From the NCBI GenBank assembly GCA_003254905.1, contig QANU01035109.1, forward strand, positions 76,570-140,569: DNA of 64,000 nucleotides. Direction: 5' to 3'. Source of the DNA: Nissolia schottii. Lineage: Eukaryota; Streptophyta; Magnoliopsida; Fabales; Fabaceae. Under the pieces are notes generated by a model. It was not told the origin of the DNA. It saw only the letters and a program-made list of their open reading frames with translations, and searched no databases. Shown here one piece after another: positions 34,696 through 46,229 of the stretch (its first letter is position 1; every line of letters starts with the position of its first letter). The position numbers were made by a program, and so were the translations under genes.

Positions 34696-36157
34696 TGATA
34701 AGTGCCTAATTTACGCAAATTTGACCTACTAAAATGGCACTTATTTGCTTAGGTTTTAATGAATTATCTAATGAATTCCCCATTTTTGTAGGTTTTTAAA
34801 TATATTTTGCAAGATGGATGCAGGCATAAATAATTAAGAATAATCCCATAAAAGAATGGAGCAAAAGGGCAAAAGTGGAAAAGAGCTTAAAAGAAGAAAT
34901 CAGCAAGGACTGCTCAGCGGAATAAAAGGCTCGCTCAGCGCACAAACGACAAACAGCGCTCAGCGGAAGTACCCTGGCCGCTGAGCGATTGTACCTTCGA
35001 GCCACTTGCAGCCGGCGCATTAAATGTACCAAGTTGGCGCCAGCTGGATTGCAGCGCGGCCCCTGCAAAAGCTGCCAGAGCATTTATTACTCCGCGTATA
35101 ATGATTACACCGCTCAGCGATATAGCGCCGCCGCTCAGCGATAAAGCGTGAACCGCTCAGCGGTCGTACCAAAACCGCTGAGCGAAGGACCCCAGACTTT
35201 GCCTATAAATAGGAGGGCCGAGGCACTCATTTGAATCATCCCTTCCCCCCCCCAAAACTTCATTCTTCCACATTTCCTTTGTACTTTTTAGCTTAGTTTA
35301 GGTTAGGAACAAAGAGGAGGCCTGTGAAGGAGCCGGGAGATCGAGGAAGCTCGGCGAACCGCAGTCATGACGGCGTGAGTACGTGTCATGGTAAGCTTCC
35401 AAACCTTGCCTCCGAGATACTCTTGTAAGATGGATTTCTAATCCTCTTTTTGTTGGGATTTTGATCATCATTGTAGTTTGCTTATATCTATGTAACTATT
35501 GCATAGGAATCTATCTATTTCTATTGATTCGCTTGAACGATTTTATGCTTAATGCTAGCTTTTGTTTAGTGTTTTGTTCTTGATTTGAGACTTATGTGTA
35601 TGAACGAAAGTTATACTAATTAAGTTACAACCAAATTTAGATCAACTTCACTATGCTAACCTAGATTCTAGACTCGAAAGTTGTGAACGAGAAGTTGCAA
35701 TCATTAGAGTCGGATCTAAATCCTTCATCTAACCTTGTCGCTGTAATGGGACTAAAAGTTAGTCGTTTTAACATCTGGAATAATTCTGGTGTACTTTGTT
35801 AAGGTTTGTGTAAGAGATTAACAAATCTAATAAAGGAAACATGTGATCTTTTCATATGCGAAAGCAATGTAAAAGATAAGATCTGGTAGCGGGCAATCAA
35901 TGAAATGATAATTCTATGTAATAAGTAACTGGATCCTATTTACATTTTATGTTGTTTATTTACATACTTATCAAACAATTATCAAATCCCTCACTCCATT
36001 GTTTGATTAACTAAACTCAAGAATAGTATTTTTGCAACTCTCTGTGGATTCAACTATACCCGACTATACTGCAATTGGATCCCTTGTGGATATGAAAGCC
36101 GTAAAGTAGGATATATATTTAATTTGAACGACAAAAGCGCAGATAAGCTTTCTACGA
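34696..36157 (+). mobile_element. Athila-like gypsy LTR, copy 1
   Basis: It starts TGATAAGTGCCTAATTTACG and ends near tctacga at 36157. Shared landmarks with copies 2 and 3: ccccatttttgtagg near the start, an array of GCTCAGCG/CGCTGAGC motifs (34912-35184), the promoter tgcctataaataggagg (near 35200), and a 3' part with gtatttttgcaactctctgt and ctgcaattggatcccttgt. It is followed by a tRNA-Asp-type primer-binding site, so it was the 5' LTR of an element whose body is now lost or interrupted. Confidence 0.8.
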
Positions 36158-36160
36158 GCT

Positions 36161-36176
36161 TGGCACGGTTGTGACA
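36161..36176 (+). other. Decayed primer-binding site of the Athila-like element
   Basis: tggcacggttgtgaca resembles tggcgccgttgccggg, the tRNA-Asp-complementary site used by Athila-type elements. It starts three bases after the LTR end. The mismatches are partly those expected from cytosine deamination. Confidence 0.5.
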
Positions 36177-36186
36177 AAACCTAAGT

Positions 36187-39046
36187 TGTGTCAAGATCGG
36201 AGAAAGTGTTTAATAAGGCTTTCATCAGATGGTACTTAGTCCCAAATAAGTGTTTGAAAGTAGCGTTACGTAGAAAATACGGACCAATTTTAAACTTTAT
36301 TTTATATACCTCATGGTACAAAGTAGAGCTTCGTATTCGGAGAACATGTAAGGCGAGCAGTAACGTAACATGCTTAGCTAATAATAAAAGAGATAGTAAA
36401 CAATCAAACATAATATCAAACATTGGTCTATATCATATATTCACCGTCAGATACACAAATACTAACATAGTTGTTACATACATATTTTTAACACAAAAGT
36501 AGAATGATCACATAAAATCTACTAATTACAATCCTACTCTTCAGCTCCTCTCTCGGGGTACTGCTCCTCCTCAGGCTGCTCACCTCCCTGCTCTTCCTCA
36601 AATCCTGGAGTCATGAATGAGTGGGGTGAGAACATAGCGTTCTCAGTGGGTAAACATGGGTTAATTGGGGACTTCTTATTCTCATTTATGATCTAGGCCA
36701 CTCAGGGGTCTCTAAGTTTCACAATTATGCTAACTTCCTACTCATTTTTATTTCCGGCTAAGCCTGAGCAGCTTTATATAGATTATTAGGTGATCAGGGA
36801 ACCTATTCTTCATTATCTACGTCATCTGTCTGCTAGTCTAGCGCCTACCTCATATACTGTCATGCAAGTCACATAGCTACACTACGGTACCAAAATCATC
36901 ATCATTTTGTTGAAAATAATTTTACTCCCGCGATATAAGGCACGCCTTATTAGCGGTTCTGCCCTCGTCCCTTGTAGCTGCGGCCACACCGCTACAACCA
37001 CACTTTACAGCCCGCCTCGTGGCGGCCAGGTAGTGCCTCACCTGAAGGGTCTCACTTGCAGTGTCTTGACCCTGTAATTCTCACCAACCACGACCGAGGT
37101 GACCATCAAAAGGATGGCGGTGGGGTCGGACCTACGACTCAACCGGGACTTAGACCTTCCCCAAAAACCGAACCCTCGGCCCTGCTAGAGGGGGTTTTCT
37201 CATCATCATCACCATCATCATCATAGGCACAACTCATATACAATAGGCACAATTCATCATCTCAAGCATTCATACACATGGCAATTACAACGCAATAGCT
37301 CATATCATCATCTTCATCATATATCACAAACATCTAATATGTATTAGCTCATAATAACATAACAACACATAGAACGTACATAGCTCAATTTCAAGAGAGT
37401 TTCTTCTAAAATCTATCATCATTCTTAACACATGTAGAGAACACATCTTCATGCTCAACATCTTCATGAACATAAACAAAGGTAAATCCACAATTAACGA
37501 AACAAGTGTCTGGTTTCTGTCAAAGATTAACAACCATAAACCGGAGAGGTCCAATACCTTACCCCAAGGTTTTTGGTAGCCCTAAGATCATTTTTCATGT
37601 ATAAAAACCCAGATTATGAACCCCACTGCACGAAATTCCAGTTTTTCCCCTCTTCCCAAAATTACCATTTTGCCCCCATAAACGCCATGTTTTCTTTGGA
37701 ATTTTTGTTCTCAAAAACCCAATGGACTCAAGGCTTGTCCTTAAGGTTTTTGATAGTTCTAAACCCATATTTTCTAAAAAATAACCCAGTTTTTCATTCC
37801 CAAGACGTGAAATTTCCCGTTTTGCCCTTTTTTGTAAAAATCCCGTTTTCTACCTGTTTGCTGAGAAATTCATCGGGGACTCCAAAAATCTTGAAACTAG
37901 ACATCCCCACTCAATTTTTCGTGCAGAACCAAAAAATAACATTAGTTTTCCATGATAAAAATCTCAGCATACAGTTCCCTTCAAAATCGTGTCATATGCC
38001 TATTTCTGTCTTAGGCGTTCCTAAATTCTGACAGAATCACAGACAGCACCAACAGATCCAGACAATCATCAACAACATATATATACACCAAGGTCACATA
38101 AGAGGCATCCTAACCACAGATATATCTAGCATAAAACATAGCACATACATCATCATACATCTTAAATCACATAGACAGTGATTATGTCAGTTTTACCCAC
38201 GTTTATGCACTTGCTGCCGTTAGCTTGTGCAGAATCCCACTTGGCTTTGTTATGCCCAATCTCTAAAACTTAGAATATATGTAGAAGAGAGTCCTCTAAG
38301 ATGCTAGAAGAGTTTGTGAGGTTAGGGTTTAGAAATCTTGGATTCGGTCTTACAAGGGAAAGTCTCTGGATTAGGGTTTGGACAGTATAACGGCTGAATG
38401 TTTAGACGGACAGAGTTTGGCCAAGATTTTCTTAATTTTTTCCTAAATTTTCAGATTTTGGGGGTATTTATAGGCCTAGGGCCGAAATTCTCCTTTCAAA
38501 GTTTGCCCTTGGGGTAGAATTCCCAAAATGCCCTTATTTTGTCTTATTATACATGTCCTTTTCATGAATCATATGGTGACTCACCAAATTGGAATTTGAC
38601 TTGGCCAAGTGGCCACCCTCTTGGACATGTATGGCCTTGTGTCTTGGCCACTTTTGTGGCCAAGAATTAATGGGCTTCAGCAGATTGATTTTGATCAGGT
38701 TTTATCGTTTCCGATCCCGGTACTCTGCTTATGTTCATTCTAAAAATATTTCGATCACGTCCTTGTGATCTCCCAATTTTTCCTAAGTCATATTCTGCGG
38801 TCATTTAGGTATTTATGAATTCTCGTATGTAGCCGTACCTTTCACGGATACTTTAGATGCGCGGTTATGCTCTGACGACAACTAGGGTTCATTCTAGTGT
38901 CTGTAGAATTTTGAGAAAATGGCCAGGATTTTTCCTACAAACAATTTTAATTCGAAGAGTTCATAATTCCAATGGTTTCACCAAACATGGAAATATCTAA
39001 GTATTTGGCTAGTGAGATTTCGTTAAAGACAGAGTGGGATGTTACA
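36187..39046 (-). mobile_element. TGTAACATCCC-type gypsy LTR in reverse orientation
   Basis: On the minus strand it begins TGTAACATCCCACTCTGTC (from 39046). Further in it shares gatcacaaggacgtgatcgaa / gatcacaatggtgtgatcgaa-type sequence with the solo LTR at 2.85 kb, and near its far side the gactccagg...gaagag segment corresponds to 6330-6400. The left boundary near 36187 is uncertain and no target duplication was found. Frames inside are short and unrelated to known proteins. Confidence 0.65.
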
Positions 39047-39330
39047 ATAATCGACTGCAATGTATGGCAGAATACAATGAGGGACATCTTTAATCAGAAT
39101 CATATCTACTAAATTACTGGCTAGCTTGGCCAAGGCATAAGTCACTCTGTTATTAATTCATCATGCGTGGATGTATCTATAGTTCATGAATTGTCTTCTA
39201 AGCTCTTTACAATCACTGATCACAACATCAATATAAGGGGCTCACTGGTATCTTCGATGTTTATGCTGTTGTGTGTGTCATCTTCTGGATATTTGTGTTT
39301 TTGAAGGTTCTAGAAAAAAAGGGCATGCCC
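39047..39330 (-). pseudogene. LINE RNase H domain fragment
   Basis: On the minus strand the frame reads VISDCKELRRQFMNYRYIHA, a short gap with stops, then NNRVTYALAKLASNLVDMIL. This is the C-terminal part of the RNase H domain of plant LINE-type reverse transcriptases (NRVAxxLAK motif). The LTR insertion begins right after it, and the LINE tail continues at 34695 and below. Confidence 0.6.
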
Positions 39331-39759
39331 CTTGAAGTAGTCACTGAATTCTTTGATGTCGGCTCAAAGCAGACTACTTATGTCAAGAATGAGTGACATT
39401 GTACTTTATGTACATTTGATGTGTTGGTTGCTCGACACATCACCTCTCTCTTGTGTTGATAGATTTTGCTTGCCATTAAGTTTATGTAGAAGAGGATATG
39501 TTCTGGTTCAAACATATGTATTATGTATGAATTGAACTTGGAACTCATATATTTCATATTTATTTGTGCTTTGTTATGGAGTTAAAAGTATTTATGAATT
39601 TCAAGTTTTATTAATATATTTTTGTAGCATAATAGTTTTTTAAAATATTTTTTTAATAATAGGTAAACTCATACGAGTTTACGATCCGAGTTTACGGAGG
39701 CTCCACGAGTTTACTTAAACTCTCGAGTTTGATAACCTTGATTAGAATCATATTATCGT
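39331..39759. other. Transposon-derived DNA, no identifiable gene
   Basis: Likely more of the LINE or flanking repeats. Short phrases (cgagtttac) repeat at 39667-39730. No family-level coding signal. Confidence 0.35.
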
Positions 39760-40806
39760 GTTTTTAGATTAATTATGGGGCGGGGGAGAATATCTAAGTC
39801 AGAAACTGTATGTCAATGACAATTTATGTTGACCTTGGTGTACCTTGTACGATAGAATACTGTGATGCTCGGTCAGGTAGCATACCGTGAGGCTCGAGGT
39901 AGATAGCATACTGTGATGCTTGGGCAGATAATATACCGTGATGCTTGGGTAGATAACATACCATGAGGCTTGAGAAGTTAGATTAGGAAAGCATATTGTG
40001 TGGCTCAGGCAGAACTTCTAGTTAGATATTTCTCTAATAACTAAGATTAGACAGTTAATATATAGTTAATAAGTATTGTTAAAATTATTAACATGTTAAT
40101 CATGGAGTATTGCCTATTGTGAGTGTCTTACTGTTGAATGTTGCAAATGTTAGTTACAGGAAGAGTTTTGAATTATTATGTTCGAGTGGTAGTTGCATAT
40201 GTATTAAATGTGTTTTTTAAAGATGTATATAGTATATGTACATGTTTTTAGTAAATGTTTTGATCCATCCCACATAAGTTTGGTGGTGTGGTGGATATGT
40301 TGTCCTTCGCTGAGGCTCTCTCCAAAGTTCTCACCCCTCACCTCCCCCCTCCTATTTCAGGTTAAGAAGCAGAAGAATTTTCATTGAGATTGTGGTCAAT
40401 TACAGTGACGTTAGGATCCTTGAGTAAGCAATCATCTTGTAGTGAACTACCGGTAGGTTATGTTAGAATTTTATTTTATAAATCACATTAGTGTCTAGAG
40501 TGCTCCTATTGTAACAGGTAGAATCTTTGGTTCGGTTGCTATTTTAGCATATATCATGTGTTGTTTATACTTTCAGTGAAAGAGACACAATTCACATATT
40601 AAGATTTAATTGGGGTTTTGTTGTATTAGGTACGACGAGATTTCAAAATGAGAAAGTTTGTTTTATTCTATTAAAAATTTTATTTTGGTTATGCATTTAA
40701 ACAAATGTGACATTTCATATTCATGTTTTACGAAAAACATTCTTAAGAGGTTTGCCAAGGGACTCAAATCCCTTGTACGCCAATAACGACTTTTTGGGTC
40801 ATTACA
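39760..40806 (+). mobile_element. Gypsy-like LTR fragment with minisatellite
   Basis: It contains a short tandem array (39850-40020) and later aaagttctcacccctcacctc near 40335, which recurs as tactcacccctcatct near 62700 in another LTR. It ends with gactttttgggtcattaca at 40788-40806, similar in style to aagtttggggcgtgaca at the end of the 63-kb LTR. The start is not defined. Confidence 0.45.
39850..40020. repeat. Minisatellite, units of about 30 bp
   Basis: Six variants of gcatactgtgatgcttgggcagat follow one another, alternating gtgatgct and gtgaggct. Confidence 0.8.
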
Positions 40807-41340
40807 ATGCTCCACAACTAATGTGTTGAGCTCATGCTAGGGGGCAATGTAATGGACTAGTGACAAGAGCTCAAAGAGCCAAGCCCACTAAGGAGTAGTA
40901 GAGCTCAACTCACCTACCTGAACTCGTCAGCCCAAGAGGAGAACTCCAAAACGCCTACATAGAGAGAAGGTCGCAACACAAGTCTAGGAGAGAGTAGTCT
41001 AGTAGGGGTTCTCAAGGCTACAAGCTTGAGACCCTGGACTTGACTTGGCCTAACCCGACAAAGGGGTGGGTGACGCGCCCTCCTCATGAACCTAACCATA
41101 GCACAACCAATTCTAAGATAAGTAGGGTAAGATAAGCCTACATGATAAGAGGAAACCATTATTTGAATTCCTCACATTTTATCTCAAATTGACTTAGCTC
41201 ACCTTTAAAAGCATACGAATACTCACAAAATCCTTGTACTTACTTGAGCATTGGAGTGCCTTTGCAGGTACACCTCGCCGCCATCACTCTCTTGCACTAG
41301 GAACCCCACGTTGCAGCTTCTGTCAAGGCTGATGACTTTC
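40807..41340 (+). mobile_element. Gypsy (Tat-like) LTR 3' part
   Basis: gctagggggcaatgtaatgg leads into a GC-richer stretch and ends with gagcattggagtgcctttgcaggt near 41245-41270, a motif typical of plant Tat-group LTR ends. The 2.1-2.7 kb and 46.2-46.9 kb regions share this style (paired phrases such as gacttggc(c/t)(c/t)aac). Confidence 0.5.
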
Positions 41341-42680
41341 CAACAAGAGTTATCTTTGTTTACTTTTTTTGTAGTTTTAAGTTAGGATTGGTTAGGACTT
41401 AGAGAGTTTGATGCATGATTAGTGAGATTTAATTGGCTTTTTTATCTCTAGTATGCTTGGTGTGTGTTTACGTGTTTTAGGGCCCGAAATTCAAGAAAAT
41501 GAGCCAAAATGTAAGTCAGAGAAGCATCTCACGCGAGACCTAAGAAGCATCATTCATCTCGCATGAGACATAGTAAACAAAGAGCAAAGATTAGAGTCCT
41601 GGAAGGTGTCTCACGCGAGACACTAACTCATCTCGCGCAAGACATAGAAAATATAAAGCAAAGATTGGAACATTGAAAGGTGTCTCATGCGAGACACAAT
41701 GGATCTTGTGAGAGACACGATCGCAGGAGGCCCAAAATGCGTGAAAACCTAAGTTAAAATGTGCCAAAGAAAAGAATACCAAACCATTACGTTCAATTCT
41801 GCATTTACTCAGATTTTTCACCACCTTTTGTTACTTTTGTCATCATTGAGGTGGAGAGAGAAGGAACATACGAGGAGTCTCAAGAATGCCAAAGAAGGAA
41901 ATCGATTGGATCGTGATTCAATTCCAAGGCTTCCTTATCTTCTATGTATTTTCCTATATTTTCATTGTTGATTGTTAATTTCAGTTTTCACATCATGAAC
42001 TAATTCCCCTTTTGATTGGGAGGATGATATAAGCATAATACTTTCTCTTAATTCCAATTTCGTCGTTATTCAATTGTGCTTATTGTGAATTGATTTCTCT
42101 ATGCTTAATGATTTTTGTTAACTAGCCATTAATGAATTGTTAGTAAACCTAGGGGAACTTTAAGAAAAAAAAAACCTAGGTGGTAATGAGAAATTGATCA
42201 TCACTTAGCTATTTCTTAGAGATATGAATAGAGGGTGGTGCAACCCTTAGCCTCACACGCTACCAAAGATTCATAAAACCTAATCCCTAGGCGAACTAGA
42301 TTAATTTTAAGAGATTGGTTAATCGAGTCAGTCATAGGAGGTAGGCATGATTGCGTTAGAATTGGAATCTAGGTTGTCCTTCAGAAACAATTTGAATAAC
42401 AAAGAAATCGGAATTAGGGGAATATTAGTGATAAAATCGGAGTCCTAATAGCCTTAATCTCTAAATCAAATCCCATTTATTTGGTCTACATTTTTAATTT
42501 TTGTCATATTTAATTTAAATTTCTTGAAATTCAGTTCTACAAATCCCTTTTTCCTGATTCGACTCTTGAGTTATAATTCTTGATTGCATCTTTGATCATA
42601 GTTGTCTCGTGGAAACGATACTTTGGTCTTAAAGACTAATACTTTATTACTTGGCGACGTGGTATACTTGTCACATGTGT
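41341..42680 (+). mobile_element. Second Athila-like LTR family, with ctcacgcgagac array
   Basis: The first third carries repeated near-palindromes (ctcacgcgagac, ctcgcgcaagac) at 41530-41720. The last part has features of Athila-type LTR 3' halves: a cctaggggaac and gattgcgttag region, then ttgtctcgtggaaacgatac, tttattacttggcgacgtgg and tatacttgtca at about 42600-42680. No primer-binding site or polyprotein follows, so it is a solo or truncated LTR. Confidence 0.6.
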
Positions 42681-43740
42681 TTATTCTCACACCAAAGGCC
42701 CCTTCTCATTCATCTATAAAGTGTTCAAGTAACCTCGTTCTTTATACACATTACTTTAGAACAATAATTGAGTATTATCCTTATTATTTCAAAGTTTCGC
42801 AGATAATTTTACGCGATTGAATGACAAAATAGAACTTTTTTTTTATATTATTAGTGAATAAAAATCATTCTTTATATATGAAATTACTTTGATAGTAACT
42901 ATACATACGGATTAGTAACAAGCGTGGTTTTCTTGGGCTACCTATATGCTAGGAATGTTTTACCCCACGTTGCCCACACTTTTTGCGGCTGACATGGGCC
43001 CAAACTCTTGGAGTATTGTCTTTTACTCTTAAATTTCCTTTTGGAGGTTGTAACAAATTGGTGGAATAAAGCGAAAAAATTTCGCTTTAGATTTCACTTT
43101 AATTTTAATGTGAAAATTTTACTTTAGAAGAGAGAGACGAATTTTTATTATTGGACATAATAAAGTGAAAGTGTTTCTTTATTGGATTAATAATGTGAAA
43201 AATGTGTATATAGCCTTCACTTTATTAATTTAAGAGAGAAACTCTTCAAATTTTCTTTTAAATTGAGATTGATACTTTAAAAATCTTTGTCTTAGTGTTT
43301 CTCCCTAATGTATTAGACCTCGCTGACTTTTATGACTCTGTACAAAAGTGAGGCCTTCTACAACAAAATAAAAGCTCCTTAGTTATTAGGCAAATTTCAC
43401 GAGGGTTCTATACCAGTGACTTGGACCGAGTTTTAAGGCCCAAAATTAGTATTTAATACTGTTGTTATTTTTATTTTTAATTTTAATTATAGAGATGCTA
43501 TTTTTTTTTGGTTAAAATAGTTTTTTGGTTTGTTAATTATACTCATTTATTTAATAATGGTCCTATTTTTCCTTTTAAAGTTTAATTTAGTCGTTTATTT
43601 GTAAATTGTCAGACACTTTTGTCTTCCATTAGCCTCTCAATTATTTCAATAATGGATGGTATTGACGTAGCTATTAAGAGACCAAAATGACGCAGAAGAA
43701 CAAAAAACTTTTGCAGTTTATTTACCAAATACAAAACACT
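42681..43740. other. AT-rich intergenic DNA, nothing recognised
   Basis: Several short motifs (aagtgaaa, cactttatt) recur around 43060-43230 in both orientations, perhaps an eroded MITE. No gene. Confidence 0.45.
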
Positions 43741-43744
43741 AACT

Positions 43745-44215
43745 TATTCTTTTTGTTTGAGAGCAGGTGCACTCTCTAAATTTTTTTTACCAACCAAGCC
43801 TAAAATTCTTTCTCTTACTTTCTAAAATTATCTTTTGCTTTCTCTATGACATTTTATCTCTGACAAAAATCTATCTTCTCAAATTTTCGCCCTCTAAAGT
43901 TCACTATCCCTATAAATTCTATTTTTTTTCTTTCAAAGAGTCTCCTTTATAAAATTTTATCTCTCTTTAAAATATTTTCTAAAATTTTCTTTGTTTCTCT
44001 TTCTAAAATTCTCTCTAAAATTTTCTCTATGTATCTATAATAACTAAATGAAGTATTGGTGAGAGTCATATGACATTTAATTACAATTAAAAAAACTATT
44101 CATTCCAAACATAGTTTTCTCAATTTTAAAAAACGTATGGCATATGTTGCACGATAAAAAAATAAATATAAAATAATAAAAAAAAACATAAAAAATATTA
44201 AATAAAAAAATAATG
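43745..44215. repeat. CT-rich dispersed repeat, copy A
   Basis: A tract dominated by ctctctaaa/ttctctaaaat words, ending in gaagtattggtgagagtcat and an A-rich tail. Copy B at 45400-45835 has the same order (gaagtgtttctaagagtcat, attacaattaaaaaaa). Confidence 0.65.
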
Positions 44216-44470
44216 AGTTCAAAAGAATTTGTAAAACATCTATTATATTTGTTAAGAATAATGATATTAAATTTTGATTGATTTGATTTGTAATTGATTG
44301 TAATTTATTTTTGGCCGTTAGGTTTTTAGCTTATAAATAGGCTCACCCTCTATTGTAAATTGATAACTCAGATAATACAATTGTTATTTCTCTGTTATCT
44401 ATCTTTCTCCTATATTTTTCTGTGCCCCATTTATCTATTTTTCCATAATGTTTAACATGGTATCAGAGCC

Positions 44471-44773
44471 ATGGCACCCTCCATGAGCAATCTCGTCTCC
44501 GCCACCTCCACCTCCACCTCTACTCCTCCATTCTCTCCCCTGACTCCTCTGAGAAGAACCCCGAGCGCGTCGTCAACATCTGCCACGCCGCTCTCCAAGG
44601 TCGAATCCGCCGCGCAGTCCCTCTTCCTCCTCATTGTCGCTCTCCAAGACCCGTCGTCGTCGCCGTTGCCAGATCAATGCTCTTCTCCAAGTCTCCAATG
44701 TTACCTATCGCTGCCTCTGTGCAATCTCCGATGTTGCCTATCGCTGCTTCCGTGCAGTCTCCGATGTTTTCCG
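44471..44773 (+). CDS. Open frame inside the TRIM element (gag-like start or captured sequence)
   Basis: A 101-codon frame starts MAPSMSNLVSATS within the primer-binding region, in the place where a copia gag would begin. It is rich in Ser, Thr and Pro, then in Leu and Cys. GC content is far above that of the flanks. It shows no nucleic-acid-binding motif. It may be a remnant gag start or host sequence. Translation is unproven. Confidence 0.3.
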
Positions 44774-44950
44774 TAACCGCTGCCTCCGTGCAGGCTGTCT
44801 CTGATGTTGCCTGCCGCTGCCTCCGTGCAGTCTCAGATGTTGCCTGACCCTACCTCCTTGCAGTCTTCGATGTTGCCTATTGCTACCGCTACCTCTGTGC
44901 AGTCCCCGATGTTGCCTATCGCTGCCTCTGTGCAGTGCCCGATGTTTTCC
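44698..44950 (+). repeat. 33-bp in-frame tandem repeat inside the TRIM element
   Basis: Seven units start atgttgcctatcgctgcc... and mostly measure 33 bp, with two longer ones of 39-40 bp. In one frame each encodes MLPIAASVQSP or a variant. Confidence 0.85.
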
Positions 44951-45399
44951 ATACAAGTCCTTGGCTCCGCTCTTATTTTTCCTTAACAACCTTCGCTTAT
45001 GACAAGCTGAAAGCTCGTGGAGCTTTAGCTTAAGGGAGGGTGTTAAAAATAATGATATTAAATTTTGATTGATTTGATTTGTAATTGATTGTAATTTGTT
45101 TTTGGCCGTTTAGTTTTGGCCATTAGGTTTTCCGCCTATAAATAGGTTCATCCTCTTTTGTAAGTTGATAACTCTGTTATCTATCTTTCTCCTATATTTT
45201 TCTGTGTCTCATTTATCTGTTTTTCCACGATGTTTAATAATATTATACTAAATGAGCTGCCATTAGATGACATCGAATCTTCTCTTGCAATTAAGCCAAC
45301 ATGTTTTCCTTCCTCCCTCCCACCCTCTATAGACTTACCTCTAGATGTAACATGACATTACCTCATCAAAATTAAACCAAAATGTTTTCTCCAACATTG

Positions 45400-45835
45400 C
45401 TCTCCTTTTTCCTCCCTCTCCACCTCTTTAAAACTTCGTTTACTCTTTCTATGAAATGAATTCTATCTCTAATAAAAACTTCTATTGCAACCTAAAATTC
45501 CCTCTCTGAATTTCTTAATCTCTCTAAATTCTCTCTATCACACTAAAACTCTTTCTTTCTATCATTCTCTATAATTCATCATTTTATAAATTCTCATCTA
45601 AACTTCTCTCTTCTAAAACTTTCTCTCAAAATTTTTTTTTCTGTAAAGTTTTCTCTCTTATTAAATGAAGTGTTTCTAAGAGTCATGCGTTAACTAATTA
45701 CAATTAAAAAAATTATTCCTACTAAAATATTTTTTCACTCTTAAAATACATCTTGAACAAATGATTAATTATATGATAAAAAAATAAAATAATAATAATA
45801 ATAATAATAAAATCATAAAAATATCAAATAAAAAG
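45400..45835. repeat. CT-rich dispersed repeat, copy B
   Basis: Parallels copy A at 43745-44215. Without the TRIM insertion the two copies would be about 0.65 kb apart. Confidence 0.6.
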
Positions 45836-46229
45836 CATTAAAAAAACCTGTAAAATTTAGGACATAAATACTAATTTCTTCTATATTCTCTTAAGTCTCG
45901 GTCTGATGATCGACTTCGCGCTTATCGGGTGCGCCGCCCACATTCATTGATGTTTTATAAGTGAACGTCATTGTTATAGTCTTATAGATGAGTACTAATA
46001 TTATTATAATTAAAGAAGGCATGCGTGTCATTCCTTCGAGGAAAATCACTTAGTCCTGTCATAATTTTCATAAGTTACTGTAAACATATAATTTATTAAT
46101 TTTACTATTTCCTTTGTAGTTTACAAGTGTCACATGTGGAATGAGTCTTTCTTTCTTGAAGTCTACAAGAAGCAACCAAAAAAGTACTGCAAGGTATTAT
46201 TTTATTCTTTCGATTCTAATCTATTATAG
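45836..46229. other. Intergenic DNA, nothing recognised
   Basis: No coding or structural signal. Confidence 0.45.

Larger units (their letters stand above)
44245..45244 (+). mobile_element. Complete TRIM-type miniature LTR retrotransposon
   Basis: LTRs at 44250-44457 (208 bp) and 45041-45239 (199 bp) are near-identical apart from a roughly 24-bp and a 12-bp length difference. The 5' LTR starts TGTTAAGAATAATG and ends ...TTTAACA. It is followed directly by TGGTATCAGAGCCATGG, a copia-type primer-binding site for initiator Met-tRNA. A polypurine tract (taagggaggg) directly precedes the 3' LTR. ATATT flanks both sides (44245-44249 and 45240-45244), a perfect 5-bp target duplication. Each LTR has a TATA box (tataaatagg). 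The internal part is only 583 bp with no protease, integrase or reverse transcriptase, so movement must depend on a helper element. Confidence 0.93.

Noticed and set aside
37573-38031. 152-codon plus-strand frame with many Phe and Ser
   Set aside because: It lies antisense in a gypsy LTR and has no recognisable protein pattern.
40914-41159. 81-codon minus-strand frame rich in Arg
   Set aside because: It lies in the GC-richer part of a gypsy LTR and has no family pattern.
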